A stretch of DNA of 64,000 bases from Cognatiluteimonas sedimenti (GCF_022808325.1 NZ_JALGCL010000001.1:1-64000), one strand, 5' to 3'. Numbered from the stretch's first letter, positions 8,571-21,661 are shown. The notes: a model not told the origin generated them from the sequence alone. A program made the numbers and translations.

Positions 8571-8653
8571 GGTCGGGTCCGGGCGGGTGGAACGGCCAGT
8601 CTGCCGTGGCGGCGGGCGGGGGGCAAATTCCCCGCAGCGGCAATGACTTGGGT

Positions 8654-8682
8654 TTGACAGGGCGGCCGCGGCCCCCTAACAT
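8654..8682 (+). promoter_or_regulatory. Sigma-70 promoter of the yceD-rpmF-fab cluster
   Basis: The -35 box is a perfect TTGACA (8654-8659). The spacer is 17 bases and the -10 box is TAACAT (8677-8682, four of six consensus bases). Transcription would start near 8689, only a few bases before the yceD ATG at 8693, so the message would have almost no leader. Confidence 0.75.
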
Positions 8683-8692
8683 TTCGCCGCTT

Positions 8693-9244
8693 ATGTCTGC
8701 CGAATCGCACGATTCCGGGAGCCCGGGGCGGTTGCCCGGGGTACTGGACGCCTGGCGCATGGTGGCCGCGCGGCGGGGATTCGAAGGCAGCCTGCCGTTG
8801 TCGTCGATGTCGCGCCTGCGCGATGCGCTGTGCGACGACGAAGGCATGGTGCGATACGTGATCGAGTTCGATCGCGACGCATTGCAGGTGCCGTATGTCG
8901 AGTTGCGGGTCGACGCCGCGTTGCCGCTGGTCTGCCAGCGCACGCTGCAGCGATTCCTGCAACCGGTGCAGGTGTTGCAGCGGCTTGCGCTGCTGCCCGC
9001 CGACACCGACGTGGAAGCGGCCGAAGCCGGGTTGCCGCCCGATTACGAGCCGCTGCTGGTGCCCGAGGATGGCGTGGTACGGCCTGCGGAACTGATCGAG
9101 GACGAATTGATCCTCGCGGTCCCGGTGGTGCCGATCGCGCCCGGCAGCGAGGCGCTGGAGCGGGACTGGCCGGTGCAGGCGGACGAAGCGGCGAAGGCCC
9201 ACCCGTTCGCGGCGCTGGCCGGGCTGAAGAAAGAGCGCGATTGA
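8693..9244 (+). CDS. yceD: YceD (DUF177), 23S rRNA accumulation protein
   Basis: A 183-residue DUF177 protein. The family is almost always found directly before rpmF and is linked to 23S rRNA accumulation in bacteria and plastids. Seen here: an acidic C-terminal half and the conserved block near LVCQRTLQRFLQPV (about residues 78-93), corresponding to the family's C-x-R-C region though with fewer cysteines than the E. coli protein. It is followed by rpmF after 95 bases. The chosen ATG directly follows a strong promoter. A longer GTG-initiated reading would cross the promoter and is rejected. Confidence 0.88.
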   Translation: MSAESHDSGSPGRLPGVLDAWRMVAARRGFEGSLPLSSMSRLRDALCDDEGMVRYVIEFDRDALQVPYVELRVDAALPLVCQRTLQRFLQPVQVLQRLALLPADTDVEAAEAGLPPDYEPLLVPEDGVVRPAELIEDELILAVPVVPIAPGSEALERDWPVQADEAAKAHPFAALAGLKKERD

Positions 9245-9339
9245 GGCAATCGCGCGACGAGACAACCGAGTGCGGCGCGAGCCGCTGTTTTGGCAAGCCA
9301 CCCCGTGGCAAGTAACGAATCGAAGGCTGGAGCAATCCC

Positions 9340-9534
9340 ATGGCTGTACAGAAGTCCCGCGTTTCCCCGTCCCGCCGCGGCATGCGCCGCGCCCATGACG
9401 CCCTGGCCGCGAAGCAGTTGTCGACCGACCCGACCACGGGCGAGACCCACCTGCGCCACCACGTCACCGCCGACGGCTACTACCGCGGCAAGCAGGTGAT
9501 CGTGCCCAAGACCAAGGTCGTCGAGGAAGATTGA
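9340..9534 (+). CDS. rpmF: Ribosomal protein bL32
   Basis: A 64-residue protein starting [20 protein letters not shown], the unmistakable N-terminus of large-subunit protein bL32. It is of the zinc-free type: no CxxC pairs are visible. GGAG lies 9 bases before the ATG. It sits between yceD and fabH, as in many gammaproteobacteria, except that plsX is absent. Confidence 0.98.
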   Translation: MAVQKSRVSPSRRGMRRAHDALAAKQLSTDPTTGETHLRHHVTADGYYRGKQVIVPKTKVVEED

Positions 9535-9664
9535 CCCCGCGGGCGTGGATCGTTGACGCGGCCACGCCCTTCGCTGTCGCCGGGCCCCGGAAAGGCTACC
9601 GTCCTTGCCATGCAAGGCCGATGCCGGGCCGCCCGGGGCCGGACCATCCCATGGGGTCGCGCGC

Positions 9665-10645
9665 ATGAGTGACAGGATCTATTCCCGCATCGCGGGCACC
9701 GGCAGTTATTTGCCGGAAAAAGTGCTGACCAACGACGACCTGGCCAAGCTCGTCGATACCAGCGACGAGTGGATCGCCTCGCGCACCGGGATCCGGGAGC
9801 GTCATGTCGCCGCCGAGGGCGAGACCACCTGCGACCTGGCGTACAACGCCGCCATGCGGGCGTTGGAAGCGGCCGGCGTCGAGGCCTCCGAGCTCGACCT
9901 GATCGTGCTCGGCACCACCACCCCCGACCTGATCTTTCCGTCCACCGCGTGCCTGGTCCAGCACCGCCTGGGCGCCAACGGCTGCCCGGCGTTCGACGTC
10001 AATGCCGCTTGCTCGGGCTTCGTCTACGCGCTGTCGGTGGCCGACAAGTTCATCCGCTCCGGCGCCGCGCGCACCGTGCTGGTGATCGGCGCGGAAACCC
10101 TGACCCGCATGGTCGACTGGACCGAGCGCACTTCCTGCGTGCTGTTCGGCGACGGCGCCGGCGCTGTCGTGCTCAAGGCCGACGCCGAGACCGGCATCCT
10201 CAGCACCCACCTGCATGCCGACGGCGGCAAGAAGGAGTTGCTGTGGAACCCGGTCGGCGTTTCGGTCGGCTTCAAGCCGGACGAGCCCAATGCCGGCGTG
10301 CGCATCAACATGACCGGCAACGACGTGTTCAAGCATGCAGTCAAGGCGCTGGATGCGATCGTGGAGGAAACCCTCGAAGCCAACGGCCTGGACCGCCACG
10401 AGATCGACTGGCTGATCCCGCACCAGGCCAACCTGCGCATCATCGAGGCCACCGCCAAGCGCCTGGACCTGCCGATGGAGCGGGTGGTCGTCACGGTCGA
10501 CAGGCACGGCAATACCTCGTCGGGTTCGGTGCCGCTGGCGCTGGACGAGGCGGTGCGTTCGGGCAAGGTCCAGCGCGGCCAGCTGCTGCTGCTGGAAGCC
10601 TTCGGCGGCGGTTTCACCTGGGGCTCGGCGCTGCTGCGGTATTAG
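9665..10645 (+). CDS. fabH: Beta-ketoacyl-ACP synthase III
   Basis: A 326-residue KAS III, which condenses acetyl-CoA with malonyl-ACP to start fatty-acid chains. The catalytic triad is visible: Cys116 (NAACSG), His near residue 254 (HQANLR) and Asn near 284 (GNTSSG). Length is normal for FabH. The start MSDRIYSRI is preferred over an ATG-like codon 20 residues upstream because family members start just before the GTGSYLP block. It is the first gene of the fatty-acid set fabH-fabD-fabG-acpP-fabF. Confidence 0.97.
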   Translation: MSDRIYSRIAGTGSYLPEKVLTNDDLAKLVDTSDEWIASRTGIRERHVAAEGETTCDLAYNAAMRALEAAGVEASELDLIVLGTTTPDLIFPSTACLVQHRLGANGCPAFDVNAACSGFVYALSVADKFIRSGAARTVLVIGAETLTRMVDWTERTSCVLFGDGAGAVVLKADAETGILSTHLHADGGKKELLWNPVGVSVGFKPDEPNAGVRINMTGNDVFKHAVKALDAIVEETLEANGLDRHEIDWLIPHQANLRIIEATAKRLDLPMERVVVTVDRHGNTSSGSVPLALDEAVRSGKVQRGQLLLLEAFGGGFTWGSALLRY

Positions 10646-10807
10646 GATCGCGCTTGCCGGCGCTGCATCGCGCTGGCTCGAGTGTCGCGCCGCGGGCTTT
10701 CGAGTCCGTGCTGCGCCCGATACATACGCACCGGTACAGACGAGTGCGACCGCCAGCCCGTATCATTCGCGCCCCGCGCCATCCGTGGACCCGTGTCGAG
10801 AATGCCG

Positions 10808-11758
10808 ATGAACGCCTCGCCTTCGCTCGCCTTCGTGTTTCCCGGCCAGGGTTCGCAGTCTCTCGGCATGCTCGCCGAGCTCGCCGGACTCCACCCGCTG
10901 GTGCACGAAACCTTCCGTGAAGCCTCCGAGGGTGCCGGTGTCGACCTGTGGGCGTTGTCGCAGGGTGGGCCGGAAGAAATGCTCAATCGCACCGAGTACA
11001 CGCAGCCGGCATTGCTGGCCGCGGGCGTGGCGGTGTGGCGGCTGTGGCGGCAGCGCGAGGGCGCGCAGCCATCGGTCCTGGCCGGGCACAGCCTCGGCGA
11101 GTACAGCGCGCTGGTCGCCGCCGGCGCGTTGTCGCTCGAGGACGGCGCGCACCTGGTGCGGCTGCGCGGGCAATTGATGCAGGATGCGGCGCCCGCGGGC
11201 GTCGGCGCGATGGCCGCGGTGCTCGGCGCCGAGGACGCGGTGGTCGCCGCGGCCTGCCAGGAAGCGTCCGGCAGCCAGGTCGTGGTGCCGGCCAACTACA
11301 ACTCCCCCGGCCAGGTCGTGATCGGCGGCGACGCCGATGCGGTCGATCGGGCACTGGCGTTGCTTGCCGCGCGCGGCGTGCGCAAGGCGGTCAAACTGGC
11401 GGTCAGCGTGCCCTCGCACACGCCCCTGATGCGCGAAGCCGCCAATCGGCTGTCGGAAACGATGGCCGGGATGCGCTGGCACGAGCCGCAGATCCCGGTG
11501 GTGCAGAACGTAGATGCCGAAGTGCACGACGGCGTGCACGCGATCCGGGACGCGCTGGTGCGCCAGCTCTACCTGCCCGTGCAATGGACCGGCTGCGTCC
11601 AGGCGCTGGCGGCGCGCGGTGCCACGCGGATCGCCGAATGCGGCCCGGGCAAGGTGCTCGCCGGCCTGTGCAAGCGCATCGACAAGGCGCTGGATGCACG
11701 CGCCCTCGGCACGCCGGGCGAATTCGAAGCCGCGCTGGCGGACTGGAGCAACCCATGA
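10808..11758 (+). CDS. fabD: Malonyl-CoA:ACP transacylase
   Basis: A 316-residue enzyme that loads malonyl groups onto acyl carrier protein. Motifs: FPGQGSQ (11-17), nucleophile Ser95 in GHSLGE, and catalytic His204 in PSHTPL. The ATG at 10808 is preferred over the one at 10802 because a GAG-rich ribosome-binding site lies 7 bases ahead of it. A TATCAT box at 10762-10767 could be the -10 of an internal promoter. It overlaps fabG by ATGA. Confidence 0.96.
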   Translation: MNASPSLAFVFPGQGSQSLGMLAELAGLHPLVHETFREASEGAGVDLWALSQGGPEEMLNRTEYTQPALLAAGVAVWRLWRQREGAQPSVLAGHSLGEYSALVAAGALSLEDGAHLVRLRGQLMQDAAPAGVGAMAAVLGAEDAVVAAACQEASGSQVVVPANYNSPGQVVIGGDADAVDRALALLAARGVRKAVKLAVSVPSHTPLMREAANRLSETMAGMRWHEPQIPVVQNVDAEVHDGVHAIRDALVRQLYLPVQWTGCVQALAARGATRIAECGPGKVLAGLCKRIDKALDARALGTPGEFEAALADWSNP

Positions 11759-12504
11759 GCCACCACCACATGCTGAAAGGTGAAATCGCGCTGGTCACCG
11801 GCGCCAGCCGCGGCATCGGCGCCGCGATCGCCGACGAACTGGCCGCGCAGGGCGCTACCGTCATCGGCACCGCGACGTCCGAACCAGGCGCCGCCGCCAT
11901 CGGCGAGCGGCTCCAGGCCGCCGGCGGCCACGGGCGCGAGCTCGACGTCACCGACGCCGCCGCGGTCGAGGCGCTGGTCGATTCCATTGCCAAGGAGTTC
12001 GGCGCGATCGGCATCCTCGTCAACAACGCCGGCATCACCCGTGACAACCTGCTGATGCGCATGAAGGAAGAGGACTGGCAGGCGATCCTCGACACCAACC
12101 TCAGCAGCGTCTATCGCACCAGCAAGGCGGTGATGCGCGGGATGATGAAGGCGCGCCGCGGCCGCATCGTCAACATCGCCTCGGTGATCGGCGTCACCGG
12201 CAATGCGGGGCAGGCCAACTACGCCGCGGCCAAGGCCGGGATCATCGCCTTCAGCAAGTCGCTGGCCAAGGAAGTCGGCAGCCGTGGCGTCACCGTCAAC
12301 GTGGTCGCGCCCGGCTTCATCGACACCGACATGACCCGCGCGCTGCCGGAAGCAGCGCGCGAGGGGCTGCTCGGCCAGATCGCGCTTGGTCGCCTTGGCG
12401 AGCCGGCCGACATCGCCCGCGCGGTGGCCTTCCTGGCGGGCCCGTCGGCGGCCTACATCACCGGCGAAACCCTGCACGTGAACGGCGGCATGTACATGCC
12501 GTAA
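11755..12504 (+). CDS. fabG: 3-oxoacyl-ACP reductase
   Basis: A 249-residue short-chain dehydrogenase that reduces 3-ketoacyl-ACP with NADPH. Visible: TGASRGIG cofactor motif (15-22), NNAG (90-93), catalytic Ser143, Tyr156 and Lys160 (YAAAK), and the C-terminal HVNGGMYM typical of FabG. The start overlaps the fabD stop by 4 bases. An alternative start is the Met at residue 6, because the N-terminal MSHHH is unusual for the family. Confidence 0.97.
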   Translation: MSHHHMLKGEIALVTGASRGIGAAIADELAAQGATVIGTATSEPGAAAIGERLQAAGGHGRELDVTDAAAVEALVDSIAKEFGAIGILVNNAGITRDNLLMRMKEEDWQAILDTNLSSVYRTSKAVMRGMMKARRGRIVNIASVIGVTGNAGQANYAAAKAGIIAFSKSLAKEVGSRGVTVNVVAPGFIDTDMTRALPEAAREGLLGQIALGRLGEPADIARAVAFLAGPSAAYITGETLHVNGGMYMP

Positions 12505-12601
12505 CCGCTTGAGCCGGAAGGGTAATCCTGCCCGTGCGCGGGCGCCCCGGCTTTCCCTTACACTATCCGTCTGAACAGTCTCCCGGGAGGAGCAAGCACC
12601 C

Positions 12602-12841
12602 ATGAGCAGCATCGAAGAGCGCGTCAAGAAGATCGTCGTCGAACAACTGGGCGTCAAGGAAGAAGAGGTCAGCAACAGCGCTTCGTTCGTCGATGACCTC
12701 GGCGCCGATTCGCTCGATACCGTCGAACTGGTCATGGCCCTCGAAGAGGAATTCGAGTGCGAGATCCCGGACGAGGAAGCCGAGAAGATCACTTCCGTCC
12801 AGCAGGCGATCGATTACGTCAAGGCGCACGTCAAGGCCTGA
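12602..12841 (+). CDS. acpP: Acyl carrier protein
   Basis: A 79-residue acidic ACP. Ser37 in the DSL motif (GADSLDTVE) is the phosphopantetheine attachment site. A strong GGGAGGAG ribosome-binding site precedes the ATG, fitting the high expression of this carrier. A TACACT box at 12559-12564 may be a local -10 element. It lies between fabG and fabF with longer gaps than the rest of the cluster and a hairpin after it, consistent with separate control of this abundant protein. Confidence 0.99.
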   Translation: MSSIEERVKKIVVEQLGVKEEEVSNSASFVDDLGADSLDTVELVMALEEEFECEIPDEEAEKITSVQQAIDYVKAHVKA

Positions 12842-12866
12842 GCCTTCCGCGCATCGTGGCAAGCCG

Positions 12867-12884
12867 GGGCCGCATACGCGGCCC
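12867..12884 (+). terminator. Intercistronic hairpin between acpP and fabF
   Basis: A perfect 7-bp stem (GGGCCGC with GCGGCCC) with loop ATAC lies 26 bases after the acpP stop. Only a short T stretch (ATTTG) follows. It could be an attenuating terminator or an RNA-stabilising 3' end that allows more acpP than fabF message. Confidence 0.4.
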
Positions 12885-12933
12885 TGCGCATTTGTAGAGC
12901 ACCCGTCGAACAGCGCAGCACGGAGTTCCCGAC

Positions 12934-14172
<1,239 letters not shown>

Positions 14173-14178
14173 GGGCGC

Positions 14179-15549
14179 ATGCTCGTTACCCGCAACCTCG
14201 CCTCCGGCGCCGACCTGCTGGCATTGCAGCGGCTGTCGCCCCGGCGCTACCCGTTGCTGCTGGAATCCTCGGCCGCAGGGACCGCGCAGGGCCGCTGGGA
14301 CCTGCTGCTGGTGGCCAACGGCGAGTCGCTGGCACTCGATGCCCAAGGCATGACGCGCCGCCAGGACGGCAGTGTCGTCGACGGCGATTTCCTCGCTGCG
14401 CTGGACGCGCAGTGGCGCGCGTGCCGCCTGCCGCGCGAGGAGCCGCGCTGGCCGTTCCGTGGCGGCTGGGCGCTGTTGCTGGGCTACGAACTCGCTGCGC
14501 AGGTCGAACCGGTATTGCGCCTGCCGCCCGCGCCGGGCCGCCTGCCGGTGGCGCTGGCCTTGCGCTGCCCGGGCGCGATCCTGCACGACCGCGCCAGCGG
14601 CGACTGCATCGCTGTCGCCGAGACCGCGAATGCGGCCATGCTCGATGCGATCGCCGCCGACCTCCCGGCCGCGCAGGCCTTGCCGCCGCTGCCGGCGTGG
14701 AGGCCACCGGTGGCGGTGGCGGAAGACGCGCCACGTCGCTTCACCGACGGCGCCGCCCGGATCCTCGACTACCTGGCCGCCGGCGACGTGTTCCAGGCCA
14801 ACCTGTCGCGCGGCTGGGAGGCGCGATTCGACCGCGCGCTGGATCCGGCGGAACTTTTCACGCGCCTGCGCAGCCACAATCCGGCGCCCTTCGCCGGCCT
14901 GTTCGCGGGCGATGGCTGGGCCGTGGTCAGCGCGTCGCCGGAGCGGCTGGTGTCGGTCCGTGGCGACGTGGTCGAGACGCGCCCGATCGCAGGCACCCGG
15001 CCCAGGTTCGAAGGAGACGACGATGCCGCGCGCATCCACGACCTGGTCGGCAACCCCAAGGAGCGCGCCGAGCACGTGATGCTGATCGACCTGGAGCGCA
15101 ACGACCTCGGCCGCGTCTGCACGCCGGGCAGCGTCGAGGTCGACGAGCTGATGACGGTCGAAAGCTACGCCCACGTCCACCACATCGTCAGCAACGTGCG
15201 CGGCCGCCGGCGTGCCGATGCCACCCCGGGCGACGTGATCCGGGCGACCTTTCCGGGCGGCACCATCACCGGTTGCCCCAAGGTGCGCTGCATGCAGGTC
15301 ATCGCCGAGCTTGAAGGCCAGGGTCGCGGCGCCTACACCGGCGCGTTCGGCTGGCTCAACCGCGACGGCGACCTCGACCTCAATATCCTGATCCGCAGCG
15401 CCGAGCTGGAGCGCGACGCGGCCGGCGCAAGCCGCCTGCGTTTCCGCACCGGCGCCGGCATCGTCGCCGACTCCGATCCGCAGCGCGAGCTCGACGAAAC
15501 CAGGGCCAAGGCCCGCGGCATGCTGCGCGCGCTCGGAGTGGCCGAATGA
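14179..15549 (+). CDS. pabB: Aminodeoxychorismate synthase component I
   Basis: A 456-residue chorismate-binding enzyme. With a PabA-type glutaminase it should convert chorismate to aminodeoxychorismate for 4-aminobenzoate and folate. The N-terminal half has the PabB-like block WPFRGGWALLLGYE (91-104). The C-terminal half has the Mg/chorismate motifs FPGGTITGCPK and the GAGIVADSDP end. Residues 269-273 read PIAGT. Well-studied PabB proteins have PIKGT, where the Lys forms a covalent intermediate, and Ala is typical of TrpE. The pabC gene directly downstream (ATGA overlap) supports the PABA assignment. A TrpE-like enzyme remains possible. Confidence 0.82.
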   Translation: MLVTRNLASGADLLALQRLSPRRYPLLLESSAAGTAQGRWDLLLVANGESLALDAQGMTRRQDGSVVDGDFLAALDAQWRACRLPREEPRWPFRGGWALLLGYELAAQVEPVLRLPPAPGRLPVALALRCPGAILHDRASGDCIAVAETANAAMLDAIAADLPAAQALPPLPAWRPPVAVAEDAPRRFTDGAARILDYLAAGDVFQANLSRGWEARFDRALDPAELFTRLRSHNPAPFAGLFAGDGWAVVSASPERLVSVRGDVVETRPIAGTRPRFEGDDDAARIHDLVGNPKERAEHVMLIDLERNDLGRVCTPGSVEVDELMTVESYAHVHHIVSNVRGRRRADATPGDVIRATFPGGTITGCPKVRCMQVIAELEGQGRGAYTGAFGWLNRDGDLDLNILIRSAELERDAAGASRLRFRTGAGIVADSDPQRELDETRAKARGMLRALGVAE

Positions 15550-16378
15550 CCACGCGGATCTTCGATGGCCGCCGGCGGGTGGACGCGATCGCGGCCGACG
15601 GTCGCGGCGTGGCCTATGGCGACGGCCTGTTCGAGACGATGCGCGTGCATCGTGGCACCGTGCCATGGTGGGACGCGCACTGGGCGCGGTTGCAGCACGG
15701 TGCACAACGACTGCACCTGCGCCTGCCGGAGCCGCGGCAGGTGCGCGAAGAGGCCGCGGACCTGTTCGCCAACGACGATTCCGCCAATGACCGCGGCGGC
15801 GTGCTCAAGCTGATCGTGACCCGCGGCGGCGGCGGCCGCGGCTACGCGCCGCCGGCTGCAGCGGAGCCGTCCTGGCTGTTGTCGCGCTACCCGGTCCCGG
15901 TGGCCGTCGCGGACGGATTGCGCGCCCGCTGGTGCGAAACGCGGCTGGCGTCGCAACCCTTGCTGGCCGGGATCAAGCACTGCAATCGGTTGGAGCAGGT
16001 GCTGGCGCGCGCCGAATGCATCGAAGCCGGCGTCGACGAGGGCCTGATGCGCGACCTGGATGGCAACGTGGTTTCCGCCACCAGCGCCAACCTGTTCGTG
16101 TTTCGCGACGGCCGATGGCTGACCCCGCTGCTGGACCGCTGCGGTGTCGCCGGCGTCTGCCGCGCGCAACTGCTGCCGGCCTTGCAGGCGCGGGAAGCGC
16201 GGCTGGACACGGCCGCGCTCGAGGCCGCCGATGCGGTTTTCCTGTGCAATGCGGTGCGCGGTATCCTGCCGCTGGCCAGGCTCGGTGCGCGCGCATGGCC
16301 TGCGCATCCCGCGATCGCGGCGGCGCGCGTCGCGCTCGCGCGCCGGCATCCCGCTTTTGCCCTGGACGTGGAGCACCC

Positions 16379-16382
<4 letters not shown>
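15546..16382 (+). CDS. pabC: Aminodeoxychorismate lyase
   Basis: A 278-residue fold-type IV PLP enzyme that splits aminodeoxychorismate into 4-aminobenzoate and pyruvate. Lys144 (AGIKHCNRLEQ) is the PLP lysine, the early GDGLFETMR block is typical, and the SATSANLFVF segment binds PLP phosphate. It overlaps pabB by ATGA and mltG by GTGA, so translation of all three is coupled. Confidence 0.94.
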
Positions 16383-19064
<2,682 letters not shown>

Positions 19065-19092
19065 ATGCAGGAATGGACAAGGGAGCGCATTG

Positions 19093-19452
19093 ATGGCGGC
19101 AAACGCGGGCGGTGCACGCCAGGGCATCCTGTCGCTGGCGGTCAAGGACAAGGCGCAACTTTACGGCGCCTACATGCCGTACCTGAAGGCCGGAGGCATC
19201 TTCGTGCCGACCGCCAAGCGCTACTTCCTCGGCGACGAGGTCTTTTTGCTGCTGACCCTGCCCGAATCCACCGAGCGCCTGCCGGTGGCCGGCAAGGTGA
19301 TCTGGGTGACGCCGACCGGTGCGCAGGGCAACCGCACCGCCGGCATCGGCGTGCAGTTCGCCGACAGCAACGAAGGCGAGGCGGTGAAGGGCAAGATCGA
19401 AGCGCTGCTGGCCGGCACGCTCAACGCCGACAAGCCGACGCACACGATGTAA
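19093..19452 (+). CDS. pilZ: Type IV pilus assembly protein PilZ
   Basis: A 119-residue PilZ-domain protein. It lacks the RxxxR and (D/N)xSxxG c-di-GMP-binding motifs, as does canonical PilZ of type IV pilus assembly. The conserved block GGIFVPTAKRYFLGDEVFLLL is visible. GGGAG lies 7 bases before the ATG at 19093. An upstream start would run into holB. Its place after holB matches Pseudomonas and Xanthomonas, where PilZ binds PilB and FimX. Confidence 0.93.
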   Translation: MAANAGGARQGILSLAVKDKAQLYGAYMPYLKAGGIFVPTAKRYFLGDEVFLLLTLPESTERLPVAGKVIWVTPTGAQGNRTAGIGVQFADSNEGEAVKGKIEALLAGTLNADKPTHTM

Positions 19453-19460
19453 CCGGCTGG

Positions 19461-19476
19461 CGGCGGGAAACCGCCG
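19461..19476. terminator. GNRA-loop hairpin between convergent pilZ and fadB
   Basis: A 6-bp stem CGGCGG/CCGCCG closes a GAAA tetraloop in the 33-base gap between the two convergent stops. It has no T tract, so it may act as a bidirectional RNA 3'-end structure rather than a classic terminator. Confidence 0.4.
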
Positions 19477-19485
19477 GGGCCCGGT

Positions 19486-21570
19486 TCAGGGACGCAACGC
19501 CGCCATGTCCCAGCCAGGGCGCGGCGCGAACCGGTCGCCGTAACGTGCCTGCAAGGCCTGCAGCTTCGCCACCAGCGCATCGGCGCCGGCCTCGCGCACG
19601 TACTGGATCGGGCCGCCGCGGAACGGCGCGAACCCGGTCCCGAAGATCACGCCGGCATCGAGCAGGTCGGCATCGGCGACCACGCCGTCGTGCAGCGCGG
19701 CCACCGCTTCATTCAGCAGCGGCAGCACCAGGCGGTCCTCCAGGTCGCTCGGCGCCTGGTAGTCCTTGGGCAGCGCCGGCTTGACCGGCTTGCCATCGGT
19801 CCACTTGTACAGGCCCTGGCCGTCCTTCTTGCCGCGCCTGCCGGCTTCCGGCGGGATGGCGAGCGCGTCGGGGATGTCGAGGCCGAGGAACGGTGCCAGC
19901 TCCCTCGCCACGCCCGCCGCGACATCCAGGCCAACGGTGTCGATCAGCTCGATTGGCCCCATCGGCATGCCGAATTTCCTGGCCGCGCGGTCGATCGCCG
20001 CGCCCGGGATGCCTTCGGCGAAGGCGGTTGCCGCCTCCAGCATGTACGGGAACAGCACACGGTTGACGAGGAAGCCCGGCGTGCCCGCGACCGGTACCGG
20101 CAGCTTGTCCAGCGCCTTGCAGAAGGCGGCCAGGCGCTGTTGCGTCTGCGGCGCCATCGCGTCGTGGTGGATGATCTCCACCAGCGGCATCAGCGCCACC
20201 GGGTTGAAGTAATGCAGGCCGGCGAATTGCGCTGGCCGCTGGATGTGCCCGCGCAGGTCGGTCAGCGGGATCGAGGAAGTGTTGGTGGTCAGTAGCGCGT
20301 CGGCTTTCATCCGCGGCTCGACCTGCGCATACAGTTCACGCTTGGCTTCGGCCTGTTCGATGATCGCCTCGATGACCAGGTCGGCGTCGGCGGCGCCGTC
20401 GCCGGGGAGGTCGCCCTTGAGCCGGGCCGCCGCTGCGGCGCGTTTCGCCTCGTCCCTGGACTTTTTCGCGAATAGCTCCTGCGCCCGCGCCAGTGCGCCG
20501 TCGATGAAGCGCTGCTCGCGATCCGACAGCGTCACCTCGAAGCCCTTGTACGCCGACCATGCCGCGATGTCACCGCCCATCACGCCCGCCCCGACGACGT
20601 GCACGCGGGCGATCCCCGAATCCTTTCCGCCCTGGCCCTTGAGCCGCTCCTGCAGGAAGAACACGCGGATCAGGTTGCGCGCGGTGGCGGTGCCGGCAAG
20701 CTTCACCACTGCCCTGCGTTCGGCCGCCAGGCGTGACTGGATGCCGCCGCCGCTGCGGCGCCAGGCTTCTATCAGCGCATACGGCGCCGGGTAGTGCGCC
20801 TTCGGCGCCTTGGCCGCGACCCGCTTCGCCAGCATCGGTGCCAGCGCCTGCCGCAGTGGCCACCAGTTGGTCGCCCAGGCCAGGAAGCGCTGCTTGAACG
20901 GACGCGTCGCGCCTTTCGTCGCCAATGCAGCGGCGGCATCGACCAGTCCGGCCGCGTCCACCAGCTTGTCGACCAGGCCGATGGCGCGCGCGTTCTTCGC
21001 CGACAGGGCGCGCCCGGTCAGCATCATGTCCATCGCCGCCGGCGCGCCGACCAGTCGTGGCAGCCGCACGCTGCCCCCCCAGCCGGGATAGATGCCGAGC
21101 TTCACTTCCGGCAGTCCGATCCGGGTGGAAGCATCGTTCGTCGCGACCCGGTAGCGGCAGGCCAGCGCCAGTTCGGTGCCGCCGCCCATGCAATAGCCGT
21201 GGATCGCCGCGACCGTGGGGCAGGGCAGTTCGGCGAGCTTCTGCAGCGTCTGCTGGCCGCGGAACAGCGCGTCCTTGACCGTGCCGCGGGCGTCGAACTC
21301 CTGGAATTCCCTGATGTCGGCGCCGGCGACGAAGCCCGACGGCTTGCCGGAGCGGAACACCACGCCCCTGGGCGGGTCGATCGCCAGCCGCTCCAGCAGC
21401 GTGTCCAGCTCGATCAGCATGTCCTGCGACAGCGCATTCACCGCTTGCCCGTCGCGGTCGATGGTGACCACGGCCACGCCGTCGCCGCGCGATTGCACCT
21501 GCCAGTGGCGGAAGCGCAAGCCGTCGAAGCCTGCGATCATGGAGCTCGGCGACACGGGAACTGCCGTCAT
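19486..21570 (-). CDS. fadB: Fatty-acid oxidation multifunctional enzyme (FadB/FadJ-like)
   Basis: A 694-residue fusion of enoyl-CoA hydratase and 3-hydroxyacyl-CoA dehydrogenase. The N-terminal crotonase domain has the oxyanion block FVAGADIREF and the catalytic Glu region GGGTELALACRYRV plus GLPEVKLGIYPGWGG. The dehydrogenase domain starts near residue 320 with VHVVGAGVMGGDIA (NAD binding), followed by the catalytic HYFNPV. The C-terminal domain ends GTGFAPFRGGPIQY. No thiolase (fadA) lies beside it, so FadJ-type naming is also possible. It stands alone between pilZ and the divergent rpoE operon. Confidence 0.93.
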   Translation of the reverse strand: MTAVPVSPSSMIAGFDGLRFRHWQVQSRGDGVAVVTIDRDGQAVNALSQDMLIELDTLLERLAIDPPRGVVFRSGKPSGFVAGADIREFQEFDARGTVKDALFRGQQTLQKLAELPCPTVAAIHGYCMGGGTELALACRYRVATNDASTRIGLPEVKLGIYPGWGGSVRLPRLVGAPAAMDMMLTGRALSAKNARAIGLVDKLVDAAGLVDAAAALATKGATRPFKQRFLAWATNWWPLRQALAPMLAKRVAAKAPKAHYPAPYALIEAWRRSGGGIQSRLAAERRAVVKLAGTATARNLIRVFFLQERLKGQGGKDSGIARVHVVGAGVMGGDIAAWSAYKGFEVTLSDREQRFIDGALARAQELFAKKSRDEAKRAAAAARLKGDLPGDGAADADLVIEAIIEQAEAKRELYAQVEPRMKADALLTTNTSSIPLTDLRGHIQRPAQFAGLHYFNPVALMPLVEIIHHDAMAPQTQQRLAAFCKALDKLPVPVAGTPGFLVNRVLFPYMLEAATAFAEGIPGAAIDRAARKFGMPMGPIELIDTVGLDVAAGVARELAPFLGLDIPDALAIPPEAGRRGKKDGQGLYKWTDGKPVKPALPKDYQAPSDLEDRLVLPLLNEAVAALHDGVVADADLLDAGVIFGTGFAPFRGGPIQYVREAGADALVAKLQALQARYGDRFAPRPGWDMAALRP

Positions 21571-21661
21571 GGAATGCCATCCGCTACGGTACGGGAGTGA
21601 AAAGTATCATCCCGGCCGCATTTGAATGCCGTCAATGCGCCCCCATGAGGGTATGAGGGGT

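Noticed and set aside
12602-12841. Second acyl-carrier or polyketide cluster
   Set aside because: Only one ACP with the standard fatty-acid genes is present; no ketosynthase-acyltransferase modules.
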